Under the pieces are notes generated by a model. That model saw only the letters and a list, made by a program, of their open reading frames with translations. It had not been told where the DNA came from and ran no database searches. Shown here piece after piece: positions 36,259 to 45,335 of a DNA stretch of 64,000 bases (position 1 is the stretch's first letter; each line of letters opens with the position of its first letter). The DNA comes from Duganella sp. BuS-21 (GTDB lineage: Bacteria > Pseudomonadota > Gammaproteobacteria > Burkholderiales > Burkholderiaceae_D), in assembly GCA_041874725.1 (NCBI GenBank), contig CP097466.1, forward strand, positions 5,456,001 to 5,520,000, in the 5' to 3' direction. Made by a program: the position numbers and the translations under genes.

Positions 36259-36469
36259 GTGTGCCCTTACCTATTGTTATGCGACCATCTAACAAAAACG
36301 GCACCCGGGTGTCCCCGTAGTGCCGCCGTTGACTACACGTTCACGATGCAAGTTTCATGCCTGATCGTAGTCTGCGCCGCCCCGGATAATTAAGCCGAAA
36401 CGACAACTTTTTAGAGCGAGGCAAATGATAACGAGAATTCCGAAAAACTAATCGTGGAAAAATCTCAAC

Positions 36470-36492
36470 GGAGCGGAATTATATTCCGCTCC
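36470..36492 (-). terminator. Hairpin after ispH
   Basis: GGAGCGGAAT, loop TAT, ATTCCGCTCC: a perfect 10-bp stem 13 bases after the ispH stop on the minus strand; GATTTTTCC follows shortly after. A plausible weak terminator. Confidence 0.5.
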
Positions 36493-36504
36493 ATGGGCAT
36501 TGGT

Positions 36505-37470
36505 TTAGACCTTGCCCTCGATTGGTGCAAGTTTTGGCAAGCCATCCAGGCCTTTGGGCAACGGGAACGTGACGTTCTCCTCCACGCCTTCGAGTGGGCG
36601 CACGCTGCGCACGCCCAGTTCCTTCAGGCGGTCGATCACGGCCTGCACCAGCACTTCGGGCGCCGAGGCGCCGGCGGTGACGCCCACGCGCAGCTTGCCG
36701 TCCAGCCAGCTCGGGTCGATCTGGCTGGCGTTGTCGATCATGTAGGCGGGCGTGCCCATCTTGTCCGCCACTTCGCGCAGGCGGTTGGAGTTGGAGCTGT
36801 TCGGACTGCCGACCACGATCACCACCTCCACTTGCGGCGCCATGAACTTCACGGCTTCCTGGCGGTTGGTGGTGGCGTAGCAGATGTCGCCTTTTTTCGG
36901 TTCGATAATGGCCGGGTATTTGAGCTTCAATGCGGCAATAATGTCGGCGGTGTCATCCACCGACAACGTGGTCTGCGACACGTAGGCCAGCTGGTCCGGC
37001 TTGGTGACCTGCAGCGTTTCCACGTCGGCCACGGTTTCCACCAGATACATGCCCTCTTCGGTCTGGCCCATGGTGCCTTCGACTTCCGGATGGCCGTCGT
37101 GGCCGATCATGATGATCTCGCAGCCCTGCTTGCGCATTTTGGCGACTTCCACGTGCACCTTGGTGACCAGCGGGCAGGTGGCGTCGAAGATGCTGAAGCC
37201 GCGCGCATCGGCTTCCGCGCGCACCGCCTTGGAGACGCCGTGGGCCGAGAACACCAGGGTGTTGCCGGCCGGGACTTCGCTCAAGTCTTCAATAAAGATG
37301 GCGCCCTTCGCCCGCAGATCGTTCACCACATAGGCGTTGTGGACGATTTCATGGCGCACATAGATCGGCGCGCCAAACTGCTGCAAGGCGCGCTCGACGA
37401 TTTCAATGGCGCGGTCGACGCCGGCGCAGAAGCCGCGCGGCTGGGCCAACAGGAGTTCTTTATCGCTCAT
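36505..37470 (-). CDS. ispH: 4-hydroxy-3-methylbut-2-enyl diphosphate reductase
   Basis: Last enzyme of the non-mevalonate isoprenoid pathway; a 4Fe-4S protein making IPP and DMAPP. The three iron-ligand cysteines appear in [12 protein letters not shown] (Cys15), FDATCPLV and [12 protein letters not shown]; the substrate motif [12 protein letters not shown] is intact. Length 321 is normal. It follows the FKBP gene by 7 bases, the same fkpB-ispH order as in E. coli. Confidence 0.96.
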   Translation of the reverse strand: MSDKELLLAQPRGFCAGVDRAIEIVERALQQFGAPIYVRHEIVHNAYVVNDLRAKGAIFIEDLSEVPAGNTLVFSAHGVSKAVRAEADARGFSIFDATCPLVTKVHVEVAKMRKQGCEIIMIGHDGHPEVEGTMGQTEEGMYLVETVADVETLQVTKPDQLAYVSQTTLSVDDTADIIAALKLKYPAIIEPKKGDICYATTNRQEAVKFMAPQVEVVIVVGSPNSSNSNRLREVADKMGTPAYMIDNASQIDPSWLDGKLRVGVTAGASAPEVLVQAVIDRLKELGVRSVRPLEGVEENVTFPLPKGLDGLPKLAPIEGKV

Positions 37471-37477
37471 GCGTTCC

Positions 37478-37930
37478 TCACAACACGGAAATCAGCTGAA
37501 CTTCAAACTTCAGCGGCTGGCCGGCCAGCGGGTGATTGAAGTCGAACAAGCAGGTTTCTTCGCCCAGCTCGCGCAGGATGCCGGCAAAGCGGCCGCCGCC
37601 CGGCGCGGCGAAGTCGACCAGGTCGCCGATCTTGTAGTCGGCGTCCGGCGCCGAGTTGGCGTCCAGCGTGGCGCGGCTGACCTGGCGGATCAGTTCGGGA
37701 TTGCGCGGACCGAAGCCGACACCGGGCTCCAGGTCGAAAGTCTTGTGCGTGCCCTCGGGCAGGCCGATCAGCAACGCTTCCAGCACCGGCGCCAGCTGGC
37801 CCTGGCCCATCAGCAAGGTGGCGGGCGTGGTGCTAAAGGTGGTGACGATATCGGCGCCTTGCAGCGAGGCCAGACGATAGTTCAGGGTGAGATACGACGA
37901 CGCGGTGACGACAGGTTGCTCGTTAGACAT
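37478..37930 (-). CDS. fkpB: FKBP-type peptidyl-prolyl isomerase, SlpA/FkpB type
   Basis: A 150-residue cytoplasmic prolyl isomerase/chaperone. It shows [26 protein letters not shown] FKBP core sequence (kept here as [20 protein letters not shown]), then an inserted flap region with NPELIRQV and the C-terminal [17 protein letters not shown], the SlpA signature. It forms a two-gene unit with ispH. Confidence 0.9.
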   Translation of the reverse strand: MSNEQPVVTASSYLTLNYRLASLQGADIVTTFSTTPATLLMGQGQLAPVLEALLIGLPEGTHKTFDLEPGVGFGPRNPELIRQVSRATLDANSAPDADYKIGDLVDFAAPGGGRFAGILRELGEETCLFDFNHPLAGQPLKFEVQLISVL

Positions 37931-38044
37931 GACTTAAGCTTCGCTTGGACTGACAAAGGCCATATTGTAAGCCACCTTTGATCCGCGTCGCCCTCCGCCT
38001 CCAAAACTCATGCAAAGTAAATAAAGACCCACGGAGAAACCGCC

Positions 38045-38719
38045 ATGCCCATCCTCGATTGGCCGCAGGAAAAACGTCCGCGCGAGCGCCTGATCCGCGA
38101 AGGCGCGCAAGCCTTGTCGGATGCCGAACTGCTGGCCATCTTCCTGCGCATCGGCGTCGCCGGCAAGGATGCCGTGCAGCTGGGCGCAGACATGATTCAC
38201 CACTTCGGCTCGCTGCAAAAGTTGTTCGGCGCCACCCTGCCCGAGTTCGCCGCCGTGCACGGGCTGGGGCCGGCCAAGTTCGCGCAGTTGCAGGCGGTGA
38301 TGGAGCTGGCGCGGCGCGCCATCCTCGAAGAAATACAGGGCGGGGCGATGCTCAGTTCGCCCCGCGCGGTCAAGGATTACCTGCGCACCGTTTTTGCCGG
38401 CAAATCGTTCGAATCCTTCCACGTCCTGTTCCTGGATGTGAAGAACCGCCTGATCGACGCCCGGGAAATGTTTCGCGGCACGCTCACGCATACCTCGGTG
38501 TATCCGCGTGAAGTGGTCAAGGAAGCGCTGGCGCGCAACGCCGCCAGCGTGATGCTGGCCCACAATCACCCGTCCGGCACGCCGGAGCCCAGCGAGTCCG
38601 ATCTGCTGCTGACCAGGGCCCTGGTGCAAGCGCTGGCCCTGGTCGATATCCGCATCCTCGACCATTTTGTGGTCGCCGGGCGTCAAGTCCACTCGTTTGC
38701 CGAGCATGGCCAACTATGA
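38045..38719 (+). CDS. radC: RadC/YeeS-type JAMM-domain protein
   Basis: A 224-residue protein with an N-terminal helix-hairpin-helix part ([27 protein letters not shown]) and a C-terminal JAMM/MPN domain whose metal motif reads [15 protein letters not shown]. The family is named after a misassigned repair gene; its biochemical role is not established. It diverges from fkpB and precedes rpmB. Confidence 0.9.
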   Translation: MPILDWPQEKRPRERLIREGAQALSDAELLAIFLRIGVAGKDAVQLGADMIHHFGSLQKLFGATLPEFAAVHGLGPAKFAQLQAVMELARRAILEEIQGGAMLSSPRAVKDYLRTVFAGKSFESFHVLFLDVKNRLIDAREMFRGTLTHTSVYPREVVKEALARNAASVMLAHNHPSGTPEPSESDLLLTRALVQALALVDIRILDHFVVAGRQVHSFAEHGQL

Positions 38720-38810
38720 GTTTACCCCTATGGGCTCAAGGGTTTACGAGAGAATTCATAATTGTTAAATATTTTAACGTTATCCAGACACAATTGTTTT
38801 TCGTAAGTGA

Positions 38811-38839
38811 TTGAAAAAGCTGATTTTTTTCGATATACT
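38811..38839 (+). promoter_or_regulatory. Promoter of rpmB-rpmG
   Basis: TTGAAA (38811-38816), a 17-base spacer rich in T, and TATACT (38834-38839), 41 bases before the rpmB ATG. The surrounding 38740-38870 stretch is AT-rich. Confidence 0.7.
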
Positions 38840-38880
38840 CTTGTTTTTCCAATTTTGGAATGTCTTTTAAGGAGTGCGTT

Positions 38881-39117
38881 ATGGCACGTGTTTGCCAAGT
38901 TACTGGGAAGAAGCCGATGGTCGGCAACAATGTTTCCCACGCAAACAACAAAACCAAACGTCGTTTCCTGCCTAACCTGCAGAACCGTCGTATTTTTGTT
39001 GAATCTGAAAACCGCTGGGTCTCCCTGCGTCTGTCCAACGCTGGTCTGCGTGTAATCGACAAAGTCGGCATCGATGCCGTCTTGACCGACATGCGTGCCC
39101 GTGGCGAAAAAGTCTAA
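38881..39117 (+). CDS. rpmB: 50S ribosomal protein L28
   Basis: A 78-residue ribosomal protein: [20 protein letters not shown], then [17 protein letters not shown] and a basic C-terminus. AAGGAG lies eight bases before the ATG. An in-frame ATG at 38860 upstream is rejected because the family begins MARVC. Codon use is strongly biased, as expected. Followed by rpmG after 13 bases. Confidence 0.97.
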   Translation: MARVCQVTGKKPMVGNNVSHANNKTKRRFLPNLQNRRIFVESENRWVSLRLSNAGLRVIDKVGIDAVLTDMRARGEKV

Positions 39118-39130
39118 TTAGGGAGCTACC

Positions 39131-39298
39131 ATGGCAAAAACTGGCCGCGACAAAATCAAGCTGGAATCGACCGCAGGTACGGGTCACTTCTACACCACCA
39201 CCAAAAACAAGCGCACCATGCCAGCGAAAATGGAGATCATCAAGTTTGATCCTAAAGCTCGCAAGCACGTGACGTACAAAGAAACCAAGATCAAGTAA
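39131..39298 (+). CDS. rpmG: 50S ribosomal protein L33
   Basis: A 55-residue ribosomal protein: [39 protein letters not shown] and a Lys-rich end. It is the zinc-free form: the positions of the two CxxC pairs of zinc-binding L33 hold no cysteine. Ribosome site AGGGAG. Forms the usual rpmB-rpmG operon with a strong terminator. Confidence 0.97.
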   Translation: MAKTGRDKIKLESTAGTGHFYTTTKNKRTMPAKMEIIKFDPKARKHVTYKETKIK

Positions 39299-39320
39299 TT
39301 CGATCTTCGTCTCGATAAAA

Positions 39321-39353
39321 AGCCGCTGAATGCAGATTCAGCGGCTTTTTTTT
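39321..39353 (+). terminator. Intrinsic terminator of rpmB-rpmG
   Basis: AGCCGCTGAAT, loop GCAG, ATTCAGCGGCT: a perfect 11-bp stem followed by eight T residues and preceded by AAAAA, so it may work in both directions. Confidence 0.92.
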
Positions 39354-39399
39354 GGGGTTGACTTTGTCTGCCGCCGTAAAAGCGCGCGGCACCAACCCA

Positions 39400-39455
39400 G
39401 CCCGCAAACCGCTGCGACCCAGGGTCCGACCCCGTACGGGGTCGGACCCTTTCGT
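39400..39455. repeat. Dispersed palindromic repeat, family A, copy 4
   Basis: CCCGCAAACCGCTGCGACCC leads into a perfect 30-base palindrome at 39421-39450 with arms AGGGTCCGACCCC and centre GTAC. Near-identical to 32415-32444. Confidence 0.8.
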
Positions 39456-39539
39456 TCGGGGTGGGAGGTTGCAGCAAACCTGCTGGGAGCAAACGGGATT
39501 CTTCTGGCTCCTCCCCCACTCACTTCTTAAGCAAAAAAA

Positions 39540-39725
39540 AACGGCCCCGAAGGGCTAATGCCGTTAAGTTAAGCGATGTCGTCCCGGCGAAAGCCGGATC
39601 CATGCTGAGTTAGCCGGGCATGCGCCTCATGGATTCCCGCATTCGCGGGAATGACGAAGCCTATTTTCAGCTTAACGAAGCCTATTTTCAGCTTAACTTA
39701 ACGGCATTAGCCCCGAAGGGCCGTT
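39540..39725. repeat. Nested element: 35-bp inverted repeats around a family B repeat and a tandem duplication
   Basis: Outer arms 39540-39574 and 39691-39725 are inverted copies over 35 bases; the only difference is that the inner mini-palindrome CCCCGAAGGG is itself flipped between arms. Inside lie a family B palindromic repeat (39578-39655) and a 21-base unit beginning GAAGCCTATTTTC repeated twice in tandem (39656-39676, 39677-39697). The stretch 39354-39743 has no gene. The right arm ends 18 bases before the desaturase stop and may also serve as its terminator. Confidence 0.75.
39578..39655. repeat. Dispersed palindromic repeat, family B, copy 3
   Basis: GTCGTCCCGGCGAAAGCCGG starts the left unit; CATGGATTCCCGCATTCGCG leads the right unit, ending GGGAATGACG. 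It resembles 1806-1886 and 15862-15932 and lies wholly inside the 39540-39725 inverted repeat. Confidence 0.7.
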
Positions 39726-39743
39726 TCATCATGCGTGCTTGCT

Positions 39744-40940
39744 TTATGCGTAGCTACGCAGGCGCAGCGAGAAATCCTCCAGCGATTTGATGCCGGATGC
39801 TTCCGCGCGGTTGCACCAGTCTTGCAGCTTGTGCAGCAACTGGTCGCGGGTGAAGTGCGAACGCTCCCAGATCACACCCAGTTCCACGCGCATATTGTGC
39901 ATGGTTTCCAGCGCTTTGCTGTGCTGGAACAGTTCCACCAGCTGTTGCTGTTGCGGCGCTGCCAGCTTGGCCGGCTCGCGCTGCAGCAGCTTGCGCGACG
40001 ACTTCAGGAAGCGCGATTCCAGCTGGGCCTTGTCCTTCAGGTGTTCCAGCTCTTCCTTCCAGGCGCTCTTGACCGACTTGGCGTACTTGGCCATGACGTC
40101 GTAGCGGTTGGCGATCACCGATTGCAGGGTATCGAAGTCGGCTTCCACTTTGCCCTTGGCGAACTTGGGCTCCGGCGCAAGCTTCTTCACCTTGGCCAGG
40201 CCGACCATTTCCAGGGCACGGATATAGCCCCAGCCGATATCGAACTCATACCATTTCGACGACAGCTTGGCCGAGGTCGCAAAAGTGTGGTGATTGTTGT
40301 GCAGTTCTTCGCCGCCAATCAGGATGCCAAACGGAATGATGTTGGTGGCCGCGTCGGCGCAATCGTAGTTGCGGTAGCCCCAGTAGTGGCCGATGCCATT
40401 GATGATGCCCGCCGCCGTGATCGGAATCCACAACATCTGCACCGCCCACACGGTAATGCCGATCACGCCGAACAACGCAAAATTAATAAACAGCAACGCC
40501 ACCACGCCGGCAGCGCTGTGGCCGGTGTAGACGTGACGCTCGATCCAGTCATCCGGCGTGCCATGGCCGTACTTGTCCATGGTTTCCTTGTTCTTCGACT
40601 CAGCGCGGTACAGCTCGGCGCCTTCCCAGAACACTTTCTTGATACCGCGCGTGACCGGGCTGTGCGGATCCTCCTCGGTGTCGCACTTCGCATGGTGCTT
40701 GCGGTGGATCGACGCCCATTCCTTGGTCACCTGGCCGGTGGTCAGCCACAGCCAGAAACGGAAGAAATGGCTCACGATAGGATGCAGGTCCAGCGCGCGG
40801 TGCGCCTGGCAACGGTGCAGGTAAATTGTCACACTTGCAATGGTGATATGGGTCACCACCATCGTGTAGAAGAACACTTCCCACGCCGTAAAACGGGTAA
40901 TGCCGTTCGACAGAAAATCCAATACTCCGTATAAACTCAT
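39744..40940 (-). CDS. Acyl-CoA/acyl-lipid delta-9-type fatty acid desaturase
   Basis: A 398-residue membrane di-iron desaturase introducing a double bond into acyl chains. The three histidine clusters are HRCQAH, HRKHH and HNNHH in the usual order, with membrane segments between. A C-terminal extension of about 130 residues rich in Lys/Glu and Leu (coiled-coil-like) follows the desaturase core. I chose ATG 40940 behind TGGAG; an upstream in-frame TTG at 40955 is less likely. Probably adjusts membrane fluidity, e.g. in the cold. Confidence 0.9.
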   Translation of the reverse strand: MSLYGVLDFLSNGITRFTAWEVFFYTMVVTHITIASVTIYLHRCQAHRALDLHPIVSHFFRFWLWLTTGQVTKEWASIHRKHHAKCDTEEDPHSPVTRGIKKVFWEGAELYRAESKNKETMDKYGHGTPDDWIERHVYTGHSAAGVVALLFINFALFGVIGITVWAVQMLWIPITAAGIINGIGHYWGYRNYDCADAATNIIPFGILIGGEELHNNHHTFATSAKLSSKWYEFDIGWGYIRALEMVGLAKVKKLAPEPKFAKGKVEADFDTLQSVIANRYDVMAKYAKSVKSAWKEELEHLKDKAQLESRFLKSSRKLLQREPAKLAAPQQQQLVELFQHSKALETMHNMRVELGVIWERSHFTRDQLLHKLQDWCNRAEASGIKSLEDFSLRLRSYA

Positions 40941-41036
40941 CAATACTCCAACCAAGATTGTGTTTTTGACAGGCGCAGGTCACCCGCCGCTTCCGACTTT
41001 TGGACAGTATTGTACGATGAATTAAAGCCGATTTGA

Positions 41037-42404
41037 TTAAGCTTTTCCGAGAATCGCCGGCTCTTCTTTCGGCACGGTCGTGCTTTCCGGGGCGGCCACG
41101 GGCGTAGGCACCGGCCCGAGAATCCGCATTTCCCGTTGCGGGAACGGCACGGAGATGTTGTTTTCCTTGAGTGCGCGCCATATCGCGCGGTTCACATCCG
41201 AGGTCACGCCGCCGCGGCCGTTCTCCGGATCGGCGATCCAGAAACCGACCGTCAGATCGAGCCCGTCCGCGCCGAAGCTGGTCAGGTTGACCGACGGCGC
41301 CGGCTCTTCCAGCACGCGCTCGACCGTGGCTGCGGCATCGATCAGCAACTGGATGACGAAGTCGACATCCGTATCGTAGGCCACCGACACCTTGGTCGAA
41401 ATATTCACCCGGCTGTTCGACAGTGAGGAGTTCTGCACCGCGCCCGACACCAGCATTTCGTTCGGCACGATCGATTCCATACCATCCAGGCCCTGCAGCA
41501 CCGTGTAGCGGGTGTTGATCTGGGTGACCTTGCCGCTGTACTTGTCGACGGTGATCATGTCGCCGATGGTCAGGCTGCGGTCGAGCAGGATGACGAAGCC
41601 GGACACATAGTTGCTGGCAATCTTCTGCAAGCCCAAGCCCAGGCCGACGCCCAGTGCGCCGCCGAACACCGACAGCACGGTCAGGTCGATCCCCACCAAT
41701 GACAAGCTCATCAGCACAGCCACCAGGATCAGCACCGCGCGCGCCGTGCGCGATGCCACCACGCGCAGATTGGTGTGCATGCCCTGCATCTTCATCAGCC
41801 ACTCTTCCAGCGCGGCGCCGGCCCACAGCGCCAAAATCAACAGCACGATCACGGAGGCGGTCGCTTGCAAAATGTCGGCAATGCTGACCTTGTACTTACC
41901 GAGCGGCAGTACCGTGTCATCCATGAACTGGAACACGTCGATCCACAGGCCGGTGATGTACAGCACGAACACCAACCACACCAGCAACTGGAAGATCTTC
42001 TCAAACGCCAGCATGGTCGGGCTGACGGTGCGGCCGTTGCGCGCGAACACGCGGCGCAGCACATAGAACGTGAAGCGGATCACCGCCAGCGAGCCGAAGA
42101 TCGGCATCGCCACCTTGATCCAGTTGACATGGGTGTAGCCATACCGGGCCATGATCACCCGGGACAGGGCCAGCAGGCCGATCACGGCCAGCGGCGCCAT
42201 CACGCGGCCGAAACTTTCCACGCCGAAGCCCAGCATGCCCGTGTGCCCATCCCGGCGCCCGAAGCGTTTCTTCAGCAAGCCCGCCAGCCCAAAGCCAACC
42301 ACCACCGAGGCAAGGATGGCCACCACCTGCCATAGCAGGCTGGGATTGTGCAAGTCGCCGGTGAGGTCTTCGATCAGGTTGAGCAGGGGCTGTTGTTGCG
42401 CCAT
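41037..42404 (-). CDS. MscS-family mechanosensitive channel
   Basis: A 455-residue inner-membrane protein with six or so N-terminal helices, a pore-lining helix and MscS core GGALGVGLGLGLQKIASNYV, the following FVILLDRSLTIGDMITVD beta domain, and a C-terminal mixed domain ending about residue 420. The extra N-terminal helices make it larger than E. coli MscS (286). Likely an osmotic safety valve. Monocistronic on the minus strand. Confidence 0.9.
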   Translation of the reverse strand: MAQQQPLLNLIEDLTGDLHNPSLLWQVVAILASVVVGFGLAGLLKKRFGRRDGHTGMLGFGVESFGRVMAPLAVIGLLALSRVIMARYGYTHVNWIKVAMPIFGSLAVIRFTFYVLRRVFARNGRTVSPTMLAFEKIFQLLVWLVFVLYITGLWIDVFQFMDDTVLPLGKYKVSIADILQATASVIVLLILALWAGAALEEWLMKMQGMHTNLRVVASRTARAVLILVAVLMSLSLVGIDLTVLSVFGGALGVGLGLGLQKIASNYVSGFVILLDRSLTIGDMITVDKYSGKVTQINTRYTVLQGLDGMESIVPNEMLVSGAVQNSSLSNSRVNISTKVSVAYDTDVDFVIQLLIDAAATVERVLEEPAPSVNLTSFGADGLDLTVGFWIADPENGRGGVTSDVNRAIWRALKENNISVPFPQREMRILGPVPTPVAAPESTTVPKEEPAILGKA

Positions 42405-42459
42405 TGTGGTCGTATTTGAATGGTTGAGATAAATGGTTGAGATGCGTAGCTTAACGTAG

Positions 42460-42484
42460 AACAGGCCGGAATCTCCGGCCTGTT
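42460..42484 (-). terminator. Hairpin after the RsmB-type gene
   Basis: AACAGGCCGGA, loop ATC, TCCGGCCTGTT: a perfect 11-bp stem three bases past the stop codon. No T-run follows on the minus strand, so it may protect the 3' end rather than terminate by itself. Confidence 0.5.
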
Positions 42485-42487
42485 GAA

Positions 42488-43777
42488 TTACGCTGCGTCT
42501 TCTTCCTTGGCCTTCTTGACCATCTGCTTGCGCTCGAACACGGCGGCAAAGAAGCCGTCGGTATGGTGCTTGTGCGGCAGCAGCTTGAGGTAGTCGCCCA
42601 TCTCCAGCTCGATGCGCTGCTCGGCCAGGGCCTGGCTCATCGGCACCAGTTCGAAGTCCGGATGCGCGGCCAGGAATTGCTTGGCGATGAATTCATTCTC
42701 GTCGTCAAGCACGCTGCAAGTGGCGTACACCAGGCGGCCGCCGCCCTTGACCAGGCGCGCGGCGCCGGCCAGGATCGCTGCCTGCTTGATTTGCATCTCG
42801 CCGATGGCTTCGGCCTTCTGGCGCCATTTCACGTCAGGATTGCGGCGCAAGGTGCCGAGGCCCGAGCACGGTGCATCCACCAGCACGCGGTCGATCTTGC
42901 CGGCCAGGCGCTTGATCTTGGCGTCGCGTTCATGCGCGATGACCACCGGATGCACGTTCGACAGGCCGCTGCGGGCCATGCGCGGCTTCAGCTTGGCCAG
43001 GCGCTTTTCCGACACGTCGAAGGCGTACAGGCGGCCGGTGTTGCGCATGATCGCGCCGAGCGACAGAGTCTTGCCGCCGGCGCCGGCGCAGAAGTCCACC
43101 ACCATCTCGCCGCGCTTCGGCGCCACGATGGCCGACAGCAGCTGGCTGCCTTCGTCCTGCACTTCGATATGGCCGTCCTTGAACAGCGGCAGGTTTTGCA
43201 GTTGCGGCTTTTGCAGCACGCGCAGGCCTTGCGGCGCGAACGGCGTCGGCGTGGCGCGGATCGGCGCTTCGGCCAGCTTGGCGATGACTTCTTCGCGGTT
43301 GGCCTTCAATGTGTTGACGCGCAGGTCCAACGGCGCCGGCTGGTTCATGGCGTCGGCCAGCGCCAGCGCTTCTTCTTCGCCCATCTGCTCGACCAGCTTG
43401 TCGAACAGCCATTTCGGCATATTCGACCGGCTCGACTTGTGCATCAGCTTGCGGTCGATTTCCATGATGCGGGTCACCCACTCGACTTCCTCGTCGGTGA
43501 CGCCGCCCAGCGAGTCGAGGCCCACGGCGTCGGCCATGCCCAGCAGGGTCAGACGGCGCATGGTGGCGCCGCCGCCGGCTTCGGAGAAGTCGGTGTAGAA
43601 GTTCTTGTTGCGCAGCACGTTGTACACGGACTCGGCGATAGCGCCGCGCTCGCGGCCGCCCAGGCGTGGATGGTCTTTGAAATAGCGCGACAGGGTGGTG
43701 TCGGCCGGCGCGGCAAAGCGCAAAATCTCGCGCAACACTTCTTCGGCGTTGGCGAGTATCGCTGGAGGCAATCTCAT
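42488..43777 (-). CDS. RsmB/NOP-family RNA (cytosine-5)-methyltransferase
   Basis: A 429-residue SAM-dependent methyltransferase. An N-terminal NusB-like helical part (about 1-130) precedes the catalytic domain with motif I VDFCAGAGGKTLSLGA, the two cysteines of the family in DAPCSGLGTLRRNPD and YATCSVLDDENEF, and a C-terminal DGFFAAVFERK. It probably methylates rRNA; it may be RsmB (16S C967) or a paralogue, which I cannot decide. It lies 19 bases after purN. Confidence 0.9.
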   Translation of the reverse strand: MRLPPAILANAEEVLREILRFAAPADTTLSRYFKDHPRLGGRERGAIAESVYNVLRNKNFYTDFSEAGGGATMRRLTLLGMADAVGLDSLGGVTDEEVEWVTRIMEIDRKLMHKSSRSNMPKWLFDKLVEQMGEEEALALADAMNQPAPLDLRVNTLKANREEVIAKLAEAPIRATPTPFAPQGLRVLQKPQLQNLPLFKDGHIEVQDEGSQLLSAIVAPKRGEMVVDFCAGAGGKTLSLGAIMRNTGRLYAFDVSEKRLAKLKPRMARSGLSNVHPVVIAHERDAKIKRLAGKIDRVLVDAPCSGLGTLRRNPDVKWRQKAEAIGEMQIKQAAILAGAARLVKGGGRLVYATCSVLDDENEFIAKQFLAAHPDFELVPMSQALAEQRIELEMGDYLKLLPHKHHTDGFFAAVFERKQMVKKAKEEDAA

Positions 43778-43796
43778 GGAATTCCTTGGTTAGTTT

Positions 43797-44408
43797 TTAC
43801 TTACTGTGGTCCACTTGGACCGCGCCCTGCGCTAGCGTCAACCTGTCTTCGACAAACCAACGCACCGCGCGCGGGTAAATGACATGTTCCTGTTCCAGCA
43901 CGCGGGCCGACAGGGTTTCGACCGTATCATCCGGCAACACAGGCACGGACGCCTGCAGCACCATCGGCCCGTGATCGAGTTCGGCCGTTACGAAATGCAC
44001 CGTGGCGCCATGCTCCCGCACGCCGGCGGCCAGCGCCTGCGCATGCGTTGCCAGCCCGGGGAACAGCGGCAGCAACGACGGGTGGATATTCAGCATGCGT
44101 CCCGCGTAATGCGCAACGAATGGCTCGGTCAGGATGCGCATGAAGCCGGCCAACACCACCAGATCGGGCGCAAAGCCGTCGATCACAGTCTGCAGGGCGG
44201 CGTCGAATTCGGCGCGGCTGGCGTAATCCTTATTGGCCACCACTGCCGTGGCGATACCGTGCTCGGCGGCAAATGCCAGGCCGGGCGCGTCAGCGCGATT
44301 GCTGATGACGGCAGTGATACGGGCCGGCCAGCGCTCGCCTTGCAGCGCATGCACGATGGCCTCCATGTTGCTGCCGCGACCGGAAATCAGGATGACGATG
44401 TTTTTCAT
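43797..44408 (-). CDS. purN: Phosphoribosylglycinamide formyltransferase
   Basis: Third step of purine synthesis: transfers formyl from 10-formyl-THF to GAR. The 203 residues contain the start KNIVILISGRGSNMEAIV, the catalytic Asn-His-Asp set in MLNIHPSLLPLFPG and TAELDHGPMV, and PRAVRWFVEDRL at the end. The ATG at 44408 matches the family N-terminus; the longer open frame begins with an upstream TTG. Directly upstream of the RsmB-type gene on the same strand. Confidence 0.95.
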   Translation of the reverse strand: MKNIVILISGRGSNMEAIVHALQGERWPARITAVISNRADAPGLAFAAEHGIATAVVANKDYASRAEFDAALQTVIDGFAPDLVVLAGFMRILTEPFVAHYAGRMLNIHPSLLPLFPGLATHAQALAAGVREHGATVHFVTAELDHGPMVLQASVPVLPDDTVETLSARVLEQEHVIYPRAVRWFVEDRLTLAQGAVQVDHSK

Positions 44409-44521
44409 AACCCGGCATTGTACCTTGTCCACAGGCGCAGGGCCACTCAAAAGGCAAGAAATGTTGCAACGCAGCAGGGATGGCGCACACCGCGCCAGCA
44501 GGGGCGCGGGGCGTTACGGGC

Positions 44522-44959
44522 TTACTCGAACGAGTAAAACACCCGGAAAGGGACGGTTTTGTCGGCCCAGTAATCGGCAGCGTCGCGGAAGACGTCCAGC
44601 AGGGTTTCCCTTGCTTCCTTGTCAAATTTTTGGGTGTTGGGCAATTGTTCAAGCACGATCAGGAAGCCGGTTTGCGCGCCGGCCTTGAACATGGTCTCGG
44701 TCAGCGTCTCGCGCAGCCCGTCGAAATTCTTGCCCACCCCTTTGGGGAACTGGAACGATTCCGCGATAATGCCCAGCACCTGCTGCTTGGTCGCGCCGGC
44801 AATGCAGTGCGCGTACAGGAAGTGCTGACCCAGACGGGCCGCCTCTTCCTGCAACTCGGCCACGCGGAAGGCGCGGATTGATTGCACGAGGTTGGGCGGC
44901 ACGGTCATCAGCAAACTCGTGTTCCCCTCAATTTGACCTGGTATGTACGGTGTGTCCAC
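44522..44959 (-). CDS. Barstar-family RNase inhibitor-like protein (no barnase nearby)
   Basis: A 145-residue protein with a barstar-like fold in the C-terminal 90 residues: LGIIAESFQFPKGVGKNFDGLRETL is the barstar helix-loop that covers barnase (quoted here as FPKGVGKNFDGLRE), and FLIVLEQLP is the following strand. In the model system barstar neutralises the secreted RNase barnase. No barnase or other RNase gene is adjacent, so the partner is elsewhere or lost. The start is uncertain: GTG 44959 gives the full frame, ATG 44908 would remove 17 residues. Confidence 0.75.
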   Translation of the reverse strand: MDTPYIPGQIEGNTSLLMTVPPNLVQSIRAFRVAELQEEAARLGQHFLYAHCIAGATKQQVLGIIAESFQFPKGVGKNFDGLRETLTETMFKAGAQTGFLIVLEQLPNTQKFDKEARETLLDVFRDAADYWADKTVPFRVFYSFE

Positions 44960-45335
44960 TTTACTGTCGGGAGTGCCTAACTTGTGTATTAAAGAGTAAA
45001 TAATTTGAGCACCTGTCCACTAAACATGGGCGGCAGGTCGATGCCGGCCATGGTCGATTCACTATGTTTCTGAATCCCATACGCATATTAGGGTAACGTG
45101 TTGTTCCTCCCAGATCAACACGTATGTGATGTCTAACGCAATATTTGTTAAAAACAGAAGATTTTTCGCGGATTTAGGGGTGAAATCGGCACAGTTCGAT
45201 CTTGGCCCCTTGTTACAATTTGTTGCCACAGATACCTAAAGGCTACTAGCGGCCATCGCACGACGGGATTACCATAGAATGACGCAATGTCAGAATCCCC
45301 CTGACAGGCACCCTGACTAAAAAACGAGGTAACAC
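44960..45335. other. Intergenic stretch before the glycine-zipper gene
   Basis: 376 bases without a convincing gene. It is AT-richer than its surroundings. It contains an inverted repeat CGTGTTG...CAACACG (about 45099-45123) and TTGTTACAA (about 45212-45220), either of which could be a regulatory site for the divergent genes. No RNA gene recognised. Confidence 0.4.
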
